Positions 49,111 through 58,775 of a stretch of DNA of 64,000 nucleotides are shown one piece after another. The notes below the pieces were generated by a model, which saw nothing but the letters and a program-made list of their open reading frames with translations, was not told where the DNA came from and made no database searches. How positions within the stretch are numbered: the stretch's first letter is position 1; each line of letters begins with the position of its first letter. This DNA is from Marivita sp041725935. Lineage in GTDB: Bacteria > Pseudomonadota > Alphaproteobacteria > Rhodobacterales > Rhodobacteraceae. The stretch covers positions 28,183 through 92,182 of the forward strand of contig JBGRQD010000015.1 in NCBI GenBank assembly GCA_041725935.1. The letters run 5' to 3'. The position numbers were made by a program, and so were the translations under genes.

Positions 49111-49259
49111 TGGTGTTTGGTCCTGCTCGTGTTTTTTTGGCAAAATAGCAGAATGTCGCGCAGCAGAGCAGGGGGTGTCCGGTCACATCACCGGGAGAGG
49201 CGGAAGGTTGCGCAGGCTGCGGGCTGCCCGAGGGCGCTACGCGCTGTTCCTCGGGCCGT

Positions 49260-50685
49260 TACAAAATACTGCAATACGAGCATAACAATTGTTAGCTGTT
49301 AGCCGACGTGCAAACCAATCGATTCAATTTCAGCAACTATTGATCGGCGTATCTCACGCACTGTTTTTCTGGCATGCCAAAACTGCTGTTGATGAAATAC
49401 AAATTGAACCATGTTTTTGAAATTCTCGTTTTCATCCGCTAGCGAAGAATTGAGTTGGCCAATAGTATCGTTCGGGTTTTGCTTCAAAGCTGCGTCGACG
49501 GCTTGAGCAACACTGTAAGTAGGATGTTCTTGTGCAAGAAAACAATCGGGAAGGCCATCTGTAATCTCCCCAGTAGCGATTTCATCATATAATTGCGGAA
49601 ACGCCTCACGGAGCACCAGAAGATATATGGCGAGAGGCCAATCTTCAAAAATTTCGCTGTTGCAATCAACCAAAATTGAACAGAACGATACTGTGTGTTC
49701 TATTTGCCGCAAGGACAAGGGGGACTGTGTAAGCACATGCTTTAGATGTGTTCTTGCACTATCTTTGATGTAACGCCCACCAGTAAATGTAGCGTTGATG
49801 CATTTGAAGCAAAAATCAGACCTTTTTCGATTTGGTAGCCTCAAGTGATGGTCAAAAAACTTGCGAATATAAGCTTCTCCAGCTTGTCTATCCCCAAAGG
49901 TTTTTTTCGCTTGACTCGTTAATACGTTCTCATCGCAAAAAATATAAAACACAGCATTAGAATTGTGAAGTATGTGTTTAATGTCCTCTAGTAGGTTGAA
50001 TACAAATTCTGGCCTGCATCGATCTAACTCATCGATTATTACGATCACTGGCTTGTCTGGTTGTTCTGATCTTAATTGTTCAACCACCTCAGAAAAACTT
50101 CTTTGCAGGTCGTCGAAAAGCAATTCCTGCTGCATAGTCATCGATAGCGCTTGAATAGCTTCTTCTGAAGCAAGTAACGCCGCATCAGCACCTTGCTCAA
50201 TAAGCAGCTCTTTCAGAGTGTCCACATTACCGTCAAGGGCACCAAGGGTCATCATTCTAACGGCTGTCTTTGCTCCAGATGCAAGCAAGATAGGCGCAGC
50301 TTTTTTCGCAAATTTGTTTAGTTTTTCGAGGATTCGTGCTCGCGCTGGAGTGTCGTAGTTTTTTTGTGCTGCGACATTTACGCTTGATACAAATGCTGCA
50401 AGGGGGGACGTTGAAAAGTCATGTTTCCATGCGTCAAAAACTAAGTGGGGCCAATTATCATCCGAGAGTTGTTCGGACCAATTTTTGACGAAGAAGGTCT
50501 TTCCCTGTCCAAAGCTGGCACTAACCAAAAATACGTTATTCGAACCGGCTGAATCCGCTAGTTTCTCAAACAGCTTGGCAGTTTCACTTCGTAGTAAGAC
50601 ATCTTTTTCCCAAGGCATTTCTATAACCTAACGAACATTTTTCGGCCTTTGGTAAAAGGAGAGCCGACCGAAAGGAAAGCGAAAT
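49260..50685. other. AT-rich single-gene insertion between lepA and a conserved gene
   Basis: Base composition changes sharply: the 60 bases from 49381 hold only 20 G or C, against the high-GC neighbours. The segment holds one gene (KAP NTPase). Left edge has a perfect TAACAATTGTTA palindrome (49283-49294) and tandem GTTAGC words. No flanking direct repeat or integrase was found. Likely acquired by transfer. Confidence 0.7.
49299..50618 (-). CDS. KAP-family P-loop NTPase
   Basis: 439 residues. Walker A SASFGQGKTF (33-42), large helical insertion, then Walker B VIVIIDELDRCRPEFV (191-206) with the KAP signature DELDRC. The following FCDENVL and the C-terminal helical region fit STAND/KAP NTPases. 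Codon use is AT-rich and unlike lepA 68 bases upstream. KAP proteins are often tied to phage exclusion or stress, but no nuclease, toxin or partner gene is adjacent. Function inferred only as possible defence. Confidence 0.85.
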   Translation of the reverse strand: MPWEKDVLLRSETAKLFEKLADSAGSNNVFLVSASFGQGKTFFVKNWSEQLSDDNWPHLVFDAWKHDFSTSPLAAFVSSVNVAAQKNYDTPARARILEKLNKFAKKAAPILLASGAKTAVRMMTLGALDGNVDTLKELLIEQGADAALLASEEAIQALSMTMQQELLFDDLQRSFSEVVEQLRSEQPDKPVIVIIDELDRCRPEFVFNLLEDIKHILHNSNAVFYIFCDENVLTSQAKKTFGDRQAGEAYIRKFFDHHLRLPNRKRSDFCFKCINATFTGGRYIKDSARTHLKHVLTQSPLSLRQIEHTVSFCSILVDCNSEIFEDWPLAIYLLVLREAFPQLYDEIATGEITDGLPDCFLAQEHPTYSVAQAVDAALKQNPNDTIGQLNSSLADENENFKNMVQFVFHQQQFWHARKTVREIRRSIVAEIESIGLHVG

Positions 50686-52488
50686 CTACCCATCCATCTT
50701 CAACGCGGAGATGAACGCTTCCTGCGGGATCTCGACCTTGCCGAACTGGCGCATCTTCTTCTTGCCCGCCTTCTGCTTTTCCAGAAGCTTCTTCTTCCGG
50801 GTCGCGTCGCCGCCATAGCATTTGGCGGTCACGTCCTTGCGCAGGGCGGACAGGGTTTCGCGGGCGATCACCTTGCCACCAATGGCGGCCTGGATCGGGA
50901 TCTTGAACATGTGGCGCGGGATCAGGTCCTTGAGCTTTTCGCACATGGCGCGGCCCCGGGTCTCGGCCCGGTCGCGGTGGACCATCATCGACAGCGCATC
51001 GACCGGTTCGTCGTTCACCAGCACCTGCATCTTGACGAGGTTGTCCTCGCGGTAGCCGATCATCTGGTAGTCAAAGCTGGCGTAGCCCTTGGTCACCGAT
51101 TTCAGACGGTCGTAGAAATCGAACACCACCTCGTTGAGCGGCAGGTCATAGACCACCATCGCGCGGCTGCCGACATAGGTCAGGTCAAGCTGGAGACCCC
51201 GACGGTCCTGGCAGAGCTTGAGAACGTCGCCCAGATATTCATCCGGCACGAGGACCGACGCCTTGATGCGCGGCTCCTCGATATGGTCGATGGTCGACGG
51301 ATCGGGCATGTCGGCGGGGTTGTGTAGTTCGAGCATCTCGCCGTCGCGGGTGTGGATGTGATAGATCACCGAAGGTGCTGTGGTGATCAGGTCGATGTCA
51401 TATTCGCGCTCCAGACGGTCGCGCACCACTTCGAGGTGCAGCAGGCCAAGGAACCCGCAGCGGAAGCCAAAGCCAAGCGCGGCCGAGGTTTCCATCTCGA
51501 AGGTAAAGGACGCATCGTTGAGCGCGAGTTTCTCCATCGCGTCGCGCATGTCCTCGAAATCATTGGCGTCCACCGGGAAGAGCCCGCAGAACACCACGGG
51601 GATCGACGGTTTGAAGCCGGGCAGGGGCGTCTCGCAGCCCTTTTTCTCGGTGGTGATCGTGTCGCCGACGCGGGTGTCGCTGACCTGCTTGATCTGGGCG
51701 GTGATATAGCCGATCTCGCCCGGTCCAAGCTCCTTGATTTCCTGCATCGCGGGGCGGTAGACGCCGATCCGGTCGATGTCATAGGTGCCGCCGGTCTTCA
51801 TCATCTTGATGCGCTGGCCCTTTTTCAGGACCCCGTCGATGACGCGCACAATGACCACGACACCTAGGTAGGGATCGTACTTGCTGTCCACCAGCATCGC
51901 CTTGAGCGGCGCGTCGGGATTACCCGAATGAGGCGGCGGCAAGCGCTTGACGATGGCCTCGAGGACCGCGGGAATGCCGACGCCGGTCTTGGCGGAGATT
52001 TCCAGAGCATCGGATGCGTCGATGCCGATGACATCCTCGATCTGTTCCTTCACCCGCTCCGGTTCGGACGCGGGCAGGTCGATCTTGTTGAGCACCGGCA
52101 CGATCTCGTGATCGGCGTCGATGGCCGTATAGACATTGGCCAGCGTCTGCGCCTCGACACCCTGTGTCGCGTCGACCACCAGCAGCGACCCTTCGACCGC
52201 GCGCATCGACCGGGACACCTCGTAGGCAAAGTCCACGTGTCCGGGCGTGTCGATCAGGTTGAGGATATACACCTCGCCATCCTCGGCCTTGTATTCGATC
52301 CGGACCGTGTTGGCCTTGATCGTGATGCCGCGCTCGCGCTCGATATCCATCGAGTCGAGAAGCTGCTCCTTCATCTCCCGTTCAGTCACGGTATTCGTGG
52401 ACTGGATCAGCCGGTCGGCCAGGGTCGATTTCCCGTGGTCGATATGGGCAACAATGGAGAAATTGCGGATGTGCGAAAGCTCTGTCAT
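50686..52488 (-). CDS. lepA: Elongation factor 4 (LepA) GTPase
   Basis: 600 residues from the ATG at 52488; an upstream frame extension is not LepA. G1 AHIDHGKST, G2/G3 DTPGHVDF, G4 NKIDLP, and the C-terminal LepA domain with YGGDATRKKKLLEKQKAGKKKMR. Back-translocates or helps ribosomes under stress. The KAP gene follows 68 bases on, same strand, and may be read through from it. Confidence 0.97.
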   Translation of the reverse strand: MTELSHIRNFSIVAHIDHGKSTLADRLIQSTNTVTEREMKEQLLDSMDIERERGITIKANTVRIEYKAEDGEVYILNLIDTPGHVDFAYEVSRSMRAVEGSLLVVDATQGVEAQTLANVYTAIDADHEIVPVLNKIDLPASEPERVKEQIEDVIGIDASDALEISAKTGVGIPAVLEAIVKRLPPPHSGNPDAPLKAMLVDSKYDPYLGVVVIVRVIDGVLKKGQRIKMMKTGGTYDIDRIGVYRPAMQEIKELGPGEIGYITAQIKQVSDTRVGDTITTEKKGCETPLPGFKPSIPVVFCGLFPVDANDFEDMRDAMEKLALNDASFTFEMETSAALGFGFRCGFLGLLHLEVVRDRLEREYDIDLITTAPSVIYHIHTRDGEMLELHNPADMPDPSTIDHIEEPRIKASVLVPDEYLGDVLKLCQDRRGLQLDLTYVGSRAMVVYDLPLNEVVFDFYDRLKSVTKGYASFDYQMIGYREDNLVKMQVLVNDEPVDALSMMVHRDRAETRGRAMCEKLKDLIPRHMFKIPIQAAIGGKVIARETLSALRKDVTAKCYGGDATRKKKLLEKQKAGKKKMRQFGKVEIPQEAFISALKMDG

Positions 52489-52664
52489 GGCTCGGATATG
52501 ATGCGGTTTTGGGGTCTGGTCAAGGTGGCGTGACCGCTTGCGCCTGCTTGACAAAAGGTGATTTGAATCCAACTGGCATTTCGGGCATATTTCCCACAGG
52601 CAAATGGCTTCAACACCGGGCAAAAGACCCGGGGCGCGGCCTTGAGTAGGTGAGATCAGGCGTC

Positions 52665-53012
52665 ATGAAATTCTGGGCAGCACTCTTTGTAACGGCTTTG
52701 GTCGCGGGATGCGGCGGAAACCGCTTCGATCGTGGCGACACGGGTGTGGTCACGCGGTTCTCGACCGGCCCGATCAGCCGCGCCTGCCTGTCCTCGGATC
52801 GCAGGGCCCGCAATTCCCGCCTGTGTGGCTGCATCCAGACCGTGGCCAACCAGTCGCTGTCGGGCGCGGATCAGCGCAAGGCGTCGCGGTTCTTTGCGGA
52901 ACCGCAGCGGGCGCACGAGACATGGATGTCGCAAACGCCGGCGGATGATGCATTCTGGGAGCGGTACAAGGCTTTTGCTGCGCGCTCCGAGAATTCCTGC
53001 CGCGGTTACTGA
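52665..53012 (+). CDS. Small lipoprotein of unknown function
   Basis: 115 residues from the ATG at 52665. Lipobox LVAGC gives lipidation at Cys16. Conserved cysteines in ACLSSDRRARNSRLCGCIQTVANQSLS and a FWERYKAFAARSENSC end. Related short proteins in this group have been labelled arginine transporter without clear support. Overlaps the convergent hydrolase end by 7 bases. Confidence 0.7.
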   Translation: MKFWAALFVTALVAGCGGNRFDRGDTGVVTRFSTGPISRACLSSDRRARNSRLCGCIQTVANQSLSGADQRKASRFFAEPQRAHETWMSQTPADDAFWERYKAFAARSENSCRGY

Positions 53013-53770
53013 TTCAAGTCCAGAAAGGCCCGCACAGAGGCTTCGAACTCGCGTGGCTTTTCGGCGTGCAACCAGTGGCCCGCGCCCGGTAGCTTTGCAA
53101 ACCGCGCTTTGGGAAACAGCGTCTTGATCGTCGGGCTGGCGTCAGGGGTGACATAATCCGATTGCGCTCCGGACAGAAACAGCACCGGCTTGTCGAAACT
53201 GGCTTCGATTTGGGGAAATCCGAGGATCTTGGGCATCTCGACCGCCAGCGCATCAAGGTTCAGCTTCCAGCGTTTGTTCTTAACGTCCAGCGACTGGGTA
53301 AAGAACGCCTGCAAGGTCGGGTCCTCGACCAGCCGGGCCAGTTGCTCGGATGCGTCCGACCGTTTCTCGATACTGGACAGGTCGACTGCGCGCATCGCCT
53401 CGATGAACTGCATCTGGGAATGGGCGTAGGTGACGGGCGCGATATCGGCAACGATCATCCGCTCTACCAACTCGGGTCGCGTGAGCGCCAGTACCATTGC
53501 CGCCTTGCCGCCCATCGAATGGCCGATCACGTCGACAGGGCCGTCCTGCGCCGTGATGACTTCGGCCAGGTCACCGGCCATATCCTCGTAGCCGTGGCTG
53601 TCGGACCAGAAACTGTCGCCGTGATTGCGCTGGTCCACGGCGATGACCGGACCGCGATCCGCAAGGCGTTTGGCGATCACGCCCCAGTTGCGGCCTGACC
53701 CGTAAAGCCCGTGAACGATCAGGACGGGGCGGGCGGAACCGTGTGACTCTGTAAACAGTGTGTTCAGCAT
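53006..53770 (-). CDS. Alpha/beta hydrolase (YbfF-like esterase)
   Basis: 254 residues from the ATG at 53770. LIVHGLYGSGRNW oxyanion loop, nucleophile GHSMGG, and catalytic His in GAGHWLHAEKP. YbfF-like proteins hydrolyse short acyl esters and CoA thioesters. No signal peptide. Divergent from a small membrane gene at 53834. Confidence 0.88.
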   Translation of the reverse strand: MLNTLFTESHGSARPVLIVHGLYGSGRNWGVIAKRLADRGPVIAVDQRNHGDSFWSDSHGYEDMAGDLAEVITAQDGPVDVIGHSMGGKAAMVLALTRPELVERMIVADIAPVTYAHSQMQFIEAMRAVDLSSIEKRSDASEQLARLVEDPTLQAFFTQSLDVKNKRWKLNLDALAVEMPKILGFPQIEASFDKPVLFLSGAQSDYVTPDASPTIKTLFPKARFAKLPGAGHWLHAEKPREFEASVRAFLDLNQ

Positions 53771-53833
53771 TTGCGCTGCATACTGCGCCACAACTGTCTT
53801 GAGCAAGAGGGGAACGGGGCGTAAGTTGGCGCA

Positions 53834-54208
53834 ATGGAACATGCAGAGATGATCAAGTCCAACGCGGATGCCTTGCGGACCCTGATGGCCAAGCGGCTGG
53901 GTCTCAAGCGCGGGTCGCTGGCGCGCCGTGTCGCGAAGGCTGGTCGTCGTTTGCCGTCAGGTGTGCTTCGGGATATCGGCATCGTCGCCGAGGCTGAAAA
54001 GATGTCGCGCAATCCTAAGCTGGCGATGCGCCTCGATGCCACCGCCACCAAAAGTGCCTATGACCGCGCCGCCACCCATCTCAAGGCGATCGACGTGTCG
54101 GACCGTCGCAAAGGGATCGCCCTGTCGGTGCTGGGCAGCATGGCGTTCAACCTGCTTGCGGCGATGACCCTGCTGATCGTTGTTCTGCGATGGCGCGGGC
54201 TGGTCTGA
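53834..54208 (+). CDS. Small protein with C-terminal membrane anchor
   Basis: 124 residues. Basic, helical N-terminus (ALRTLMAKRLGLKRGSLARRVAKAGRRLPSG) and one C-terminal membrane helix (about 98-120). No family recognised. It ends 40 bases before the SDR gene on the same strand, so may be cotranscribed. Confidence 0.65.
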   Translation: MEHAEMIKSNADALRTLMAKRLGLKRGSLARRVAKAGRRLPSGVLRDIGIVAEAEKMSRNPKLAMRLDATATKSAYDRAATHLKAIDVSDRRKGIALSVLGSMAFNLLAAMTLLIVVLRWRGLV

Positions 54209-54248
54209 CCCGTTGACCGGTTGATCCGCCACCCTAGATGGCGGGGTC

Positions 54249-54914
54249 ATGGAAAACGCACTCATCATCGGGTCAAGCGGCGGCATCGGCTCCGCTTTGG
54301 CAGACGCTCTCACCAATCGCGGCGTGGCCGTCACCGGCCTGTCGCGCAGTGGCAACGGTCTCGACGTGACGGACGAAGCCAGCGTGGAACACGCGCTGGG
54401 CGCTTTGGAGGGTCCCTTCGACCTGATCTTTGTCGCCACTGGCGCGTTGGAGATCAATGGCGCCGAGCCGGAAAAGACCCTGCGCCACATCACAGCCGAG
54501 GCGATGATAAATCAATTCAGGCTGAACACGGTCGGGCCGTCGCTGGTCCTGAAACATGCGATGCGGCTTCTGCCACGCAAGGGACGGTCGGTTTTTGCTG
54601 CCCTGTCGGCGCGCGTGGGATCCATCGGGGACAACAATCTGGGCGGCTGGTACAGCTACCGCACCTCGAAGGCGGCGCTGAACCAGATGCTGCACGGGGC
54701 CGCGATCGAACTTGGGCGCACCCACAAAGACCTGATCTGCGTCGCGTTGCATCCCGGCACGGTCGAGACGTCGTTCACCGAGAAATACGTGGCCAACCAC
54801 CCGACAGTGCCCGCGCCTGAGGCGGCGCAGAACCTGCTCTCGGTGCTCGATGGCCTGACCCCCGAGAAAACCGGCAAGTTCTTTGACTGGCAGGGAAAGG
54901 AGGTGCCGTGGTGA
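54249..54914 (+). CDS. SDR-family oxidoreductase (C-factor-like)
   Basis: 221 residues. Nucleotide motif GSSGGIG at 8-14, Ser120 and Y137-R-T-S-K141 active site; FVATGALEINGAEPEK is the usual NAG region. Short-chain dehydrogenase of the C-factor type; substrate unknown. Its stop overlaps the photolyase start region by 4 bases, so they are translationally coupled, suggesting a linked job in light or DNA-damage response. Confidence 0.88.
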   Translation: MENALIIGSSGGIGSALADALTNRGVAVTGLSRSGNGLDVTDEASVEHALGALEGPFDLIFVATGALEINGAEPEKTLRHITAEAMINQFRLNTVGPSLVLKHAMRLLPRKGRSVFAALSARVGSIGDNNLGGWYSYRTSKAALNQMLHGAAIELGRTHKDLICVALHPGTVETSFTEKYVANHPTVPAPEAAQNLLSVLDGLTPEKTGKFFDWQGKEVPW

Positions 54915-56422
54915 CCCGGCTTGTTCTGGTGCTGGGCGACCAGCTGACCGACACGCTGTCGGCGCTGGACGCGGCGGACAGATCCTCGGACGTGGTGGTG
55001 ATGGCCGAGGTGTCGGAAGAAGCCACCTATGTCCAGCACCACCCCAAGAAGATCGCGTTCATCTTTGCCGCGATGCGCAAATTCGCCGCCCGTTTGAAAG
55101 AGAATGGCTGGGACGTGCGCTACACCAAGTTGGACGACAGCGAAAACGCCGGGTCCATCCCTGGCGAGCTGCTGCGCCGGGCCGAAGAGACCGGCGCGAC
55201 CGAGGTGATCGCCACCCAGCCGGGTGAATGGCGCTTGATCAATGCGTTGGAGGACATGCCTCTCAAGCTGAGCATGAAGCCCGACACCCGGTTCGTCAGC
55301 ACTCAGGAGGAGTTCGACAAATGGGCCGAGGGGCGCAAGGCGCTGCGGATGGAGTATTTCTACCGCGACATGCGCCGCAAGACCGGCCTGTTGATGGATG
55401 GCGACCAACCTGAGGGTGGCAAGTGGAATTACGATGCCGAGAACCGCAAACCCGCCCCCGATGACATCGCGTTTTCAGGACCGATGCAATTCAAGCCTGA
55501 CGATACGGTCAACGAGGTGCTTGACCTTGTGGAGGCACGCTTCGGCAATTCCTTCGGATCGCTGCGCCCCTTCCATTTCGGCACCGATCAGGAACAGGCC
55601 CGCCGTGCGCTGACGCATTTCATCACCTACGCGCTGCCCCGCTTCGGCGACTACCAAGACGCGATGCTCAACGACAATCGCTTCCTCTATCACGCGCTGA
55701 TCTCGCCCTACCTGAATGTCGGGCTGCTTGACCCGATGGAGGTCTGCACCGCCGCCGAGGGCGCGTACAAGGACGGTCACGCGCCGCTCAACGCAGTCGA
55801 AGGCTTTATCCGTCAGATCATCGGTTGGCGCGAATATGTGCGCGGCATCTATTTCCGCGAAGGCCCGGATTACCCGCGCCGCAACGCGCTCAACCACCAG
55901 CGCAAGCTGCCCGATTTCTACTGGACCGGCGACACCGACATGAACTGCCTGTCCAAGGCGATCACCCAGACCAAGGAAGAGGCCTATGCCCACCACATCC
56001 AGCGGCTGATGGTGACCGGCAATTTCGCGCTGCTGGCGGGAGTGAACCCGCACGAGGTGCATGAATGGTATCTGCGGGTCTATATCGACGCGTTCGAATG
56101 GGTCGAGGCGCCGAACGTGGTGGGCATGAGCCAGTTCGCCGATGACGGGATTATCGCGTCCAAGCCCTATGTCTCGTCGGGGTCTTATATCAACCGCATG
56201 TCGGATTACTGCAAACCCTGCCGCTACAAGGTGCAGGACAAGACCGGCAAGGATGCCTGCCCGTTCAACACGCTCTATTGGCATTTTCTGGACCGGCACG
56301 CCGACAAGTTCGCGAAGAACCAGCGGATGGCCCAGATCTACGCCAATTGGAAGCGGATGGATCAGGACCGCAAGGATACGATCCTGTCTGAGGCGGAGGC
56401 GTTTCTCGACACGCTGGGCTAG
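54911..56422 (+). CDS. FeS bacterial cryptochrome/photolyase (PhrB/CryB type)
   Basis: 503 residues from the GTG at 54911, chosen over the GTG at 54908 for its 7-base spacing to AAAGGAGG. N-terminal FAD/antenna domain (LVLVLGDQL), then the helical domain with GFIRQIIGWREYVRG. Four cysteines in MNCLSKA, DYCKPCRY and DACPFN, with gaps of 88, 3 and 13, match the 4Fe-4S ligands of PhrB-class (6-4) photolyases. Repairs UV (6-4) photoproducts or signals blue light. Confidence 0.93.
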   Translation: MTRLVLVLGDQLTDTLSALDAADRSSDVVVMAEVSEEATYVQHHPKKIAFIFAAMRKFAARLKENGWDVRYTKLDDSENAGSIPGELLRRAEETGATEVIATQPGEWRLINALEDMPLKLSMKPDTRFVSTQEEFDKWAEGRKALRMEYFYRDMRRKTGLLMDGDQPEGGKWNYDAENRKPAPDDIAFSGPMQFKPDDTVNEVLDLVEARFGNSFGSLRPFHFGTDQEQARRALTHFITYALPRFGDYQDAMLNDNRFLYHALISPYLNVGLLDPMEVCTAAEGAYKDGHAPLNAVEGFIRQIIGWREYVRGIYFREGPDYPRRNALNHQRKLPDFYWTGDTDMNCLSKAITQTKEEAYAHHIQRLMVTGNFALLAGVNPHEVHEWYLRVYIDAFEWVEAPNVVGMSQFADDGIIASKPYVSSGSYINRMSDYCKPCRYKVQDKTGKDACPFNTLYWHFLDRHADKFAKNQRMAQIYANWKRMDQDRKDTILSEAEAFLDTLG

Positions 56423-56464
56423 GGTTTTGGGTCAACCCAAAACCGCGATGGGTCGACCCATCGC
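56423..56464. terminator. Paired tetraloop hairpins, copy D, between convergent genes
   Basis: Hairpin one: 9 bp stem GGTTTTGGG (56423-56431), loop TCAA, closing 56436-56444. Hairpin two, directly adjacent: GCGATGGG (56445-56452), loop TCGA, closing 56457-56464. Perfect stems. Separates the photolyase and malic-enzyme genes. Confidence 0.75.
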
Positions 56465-56474
56465 ACCCATACTG

Positions 56475-58754
56475 TCACCCGTAGCGCGCCACCGGTGTGC
56501 CTGCGATGGCCGCCATGTTGAGCAGTCCACGCGCCGTAATGCCTTGGGTCACCACGTGCGCCCGGTTCCCCATGCCCATCAGGATCGGCCCCACTTCGAG
56601 CCCACCAGCGCGCATCTTGAGGATGTTGCGCACAGCCGAGGCCGCATCGGCATGGCCGAAGATCAGCACGTTGGCGACGCCCTGCATCCGGTTGCCGGGC
56701 AGCAGCCGGTCGCGCAGATCCGGGTCCAGCGCCGCGTCCACATTCATCTCGCCCTCGTAGCAGAAATCGCGCGGCTCTGAATCCAGCATGGCAATGGCCT
56801 CGCGCAGTCGCTGGCCGGAGTCTTCGTCCTGATTGCCGAATTGCGATTGCGAACAGAAAGCGATGTTCGGAATCAGGCCAAAACGGCGCACATGCCGCGC
56901 CGCGCCAATTGCCGTCTGCGCCAGTTCATCGGGTGTCGGCAGCGACCGCACATGGGTGTCCGCGATGAAAAGCGGCCCGTCTTCGAGGATCATCATGCTC
57001 AGCGCGCCATGCGGCGAATGCTGTTCGGTCCCCAGAACCTGCGTCACATAGTTCAGGTGCCAGCGGAATTCGCCGAACGTGCCGCAGATCAGGCTGTCGG
57101 CCTCGTCGCGATGCACCATAACTGCGCCGATGGCGGTGGAGTTGGTGCGCATGATCGCGCGGGCCAGATCGGGTGTCACGCCGCGCCGCGCCATGATCTT
57201 GTGATAGGTTTCCCAGTAATCGCGGTAACGCGGGTCGTTCTCCGGGTTCACCAGCGTGAAGTCCCGGTCTGGGCGAATCTCCAGCCCCAGCCGTTCGCAG
57301 CGGGTGGCGATCACGTCAGGACGGCCGATCAGGATCGGCGTTTCCGTGGTTTCCTCGAGGATCGCCTGTGCCGCGCGCAGCACGCGCTCATCCTCGCCCT
57401 CGGCAAAGACGATGCGGCGCGCGCCGGTGGCAGCGGCATCGAAGACGGGACGCATGAGCAGTGCGGATTTGTAGACGCTGGCATCCAGCTTGGCCTTGTA
57501 GGCCTTGAGGTCGTCAAGCGGCCGCAGCGCCACGCCCGATGCCATCGCGGCCTGTGCCACGGCGGTCGAAACAACACCAGACAGGCGCGGATCGAACGGT
57601 TTGGGGATCAGGTACTCCGCGCCAAAAGTGAGCTGCTCGCCGCGATAGGCCGCCGCCGCCTCGGCGCTGGTGGTCGCGCGGGCCAGCTTGGCGATACCTT
57701 CGACACAGGCGATCTGCATGGCGTCGTTGATCTCGGTCGCGCCCACGTCCAGCGCGCCGCGGAAGATGAACGGGAAACACAGCACGTTATTGACCTGATT
57801 GGGGAAATCGCTGCGCCCTGTCGCCATGATCGCGCCCGGTGCAACCTTGCGCACCTCGTCAGGAAGGATCTCGGGCGTCGGGTTGGCCAGTGCAAAGATG
57901 ATCGGGCGCTCCGCCATCTTGGCCACCATCTCGGGCTTGAGCACCTTGGGTCCACTCAGACCGAGGAATAGATCGGCCCCGTCGATCACGTCATCCAGCG
58001 TGCGCAGATCGCTCTTCTGGGCAAAGGCAGACTTTTGCGGGTTCATGTCCTCGGCTCGGCCTTCGTAGACCAGACCGTGAATGTCGCAAAGCCAGATGTT
58101 CTCGCGCTTCACCCCCAGCTTGACCAGCATGTTCAGACAGGCGATGCCCGCGGCACCACCGCCGGTGGACACGATCTTGATGTCCTCGAACGCCTTGCCC
58201 GACACAAAAAGCGCGTTGGTCGCGGCGGCCCCCACCACGATGGCGGTGCCGTGCTGATCGTCATGGAAGACGGGAATGTTCATCCGCTCGCGGCACAGTT
58301 TTTCGACGATGAAACAATCGGGCGCCTTGATGTCTTCGAGGTTGATCGCGCCGAAGGTGGGCTCCAGAGCGCAGACGATATCGGCCAGCTTTTCGGGATC
58401 GCTTTCGTTCACCTCGATGTCGAAACAGTCGATATTGGCGAATTTCTTGAACAGGACTGCCTTGCCCTCCATCACCGGCTTGGAGGCCAGCGCACCGATA
58501 TTGCCAAGGCCCAGAACGGCGGTGCCGTTGGTGACTACGCCGACAAGATTGCCTTTGGTGGTGTAGCGGGCCGCGTTGGTCGGATCGGATTTGATCTCAA
58601 GACAGGCCTCGGCCACGCCGGGACTATAGGCGCGGGCAAGGTCGCGCCCGTTCGCAAGCGGCTTTGTCGCGCGGATTTCAAGCTTACCGGGCTTGGGATG
58701 CTCGTGGTAGAAAAGAGCCGCCTGACGCAGCGTTTCGTTGGTGTTGTCCGACAT
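56475..58754 (-). CDS. maeB: NADP-dependent malic enzyme, MaeB type (malic + phosphotransacetylase-like domain)
   Basis: 759 residues from the ATG at 58754; six codons upstream another in-frame start exists. N-terminal malic enzyme with YSPGVAEACLEI, FHDDQHGTA and the GGGAAG nucleotide site; C-terminal half resembles phosphotransacetylase (VFAEGEDERVLRAAQ) and regulates rather than transfers acetyl. Makes pyruvate and NADPH from malate. An inverted repeat is 22 bases before the start. Confidence 0.95.
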   Translation of the reverse strand: MSDNTNETLRQAALFYHEHPKPGKLEIRATKPLANGRDLARAYSPGVAEACLEIKSDPTNAARYTTKGNLVGVVTNGTAVLGLGNIGALASKPVMEGKAVLFKKFANIDCFDIEVNESDPEKLADIVCALEPTFGAINLEDIKAPDCFIVEKLCRERMNIPVFHDDQHGTAIVVGAAATNALFVSGKAFEDIKIVSTGGGAAGIACLNMLVKLGVKRENIWLCDIHGLVYEGRAEDMNPQKSAFAQKSDLRTLDDVIDGADLFLGLSGPKVLKPEMVAKMAERPIIFALANPTPEILPDEVRKVAPGAIMATGRSDFPNQVNNVLCFPFIFRGALDVGATEINDAMQIACVEGIAKLARATTSAEAAAAYRGEQLTFGAEYLIPKPFDPRLSGVVSTAVAQAAMASGVALRPLDDLKAYKAKLDASVYKSALLMRPVFDAAATGARRIVFAEGEDERVLRAAQAILEETTETPILIGRPDVIATRCERLGLEIRPDRDFTLVNPENDPRYRDYWETYHKIMARRGVTPDLARAIMRTNSTAIGAVMVHRDEADSLICGTFGEFRWHLNYVTQVLGTEQHSPHGALSMMILEDGPLFIADTHVRSLPTPDELAQTAIGAARHVRRFGLIPNIAFCSQSQFGNQDEDSGQRLREAIAMLDSEPRDFCYEGEMNVDAALDPDLRDRLLPGNRMQGVANVLIFGHADAASAVRNILKMRAGGLEVGPILMGMGNRAHVVTQGITARGLLNMAAIAGTPVARYG

Positions 58755-58775
58755 GAAATTGCCCCCGCTCAATTT

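Noticed and set aside
50621..50944. Separate small gene at the end of lepA
   Set aside because: It is another frame of the lepA C-terminus; lepA itself is intact to its stop at 50686.
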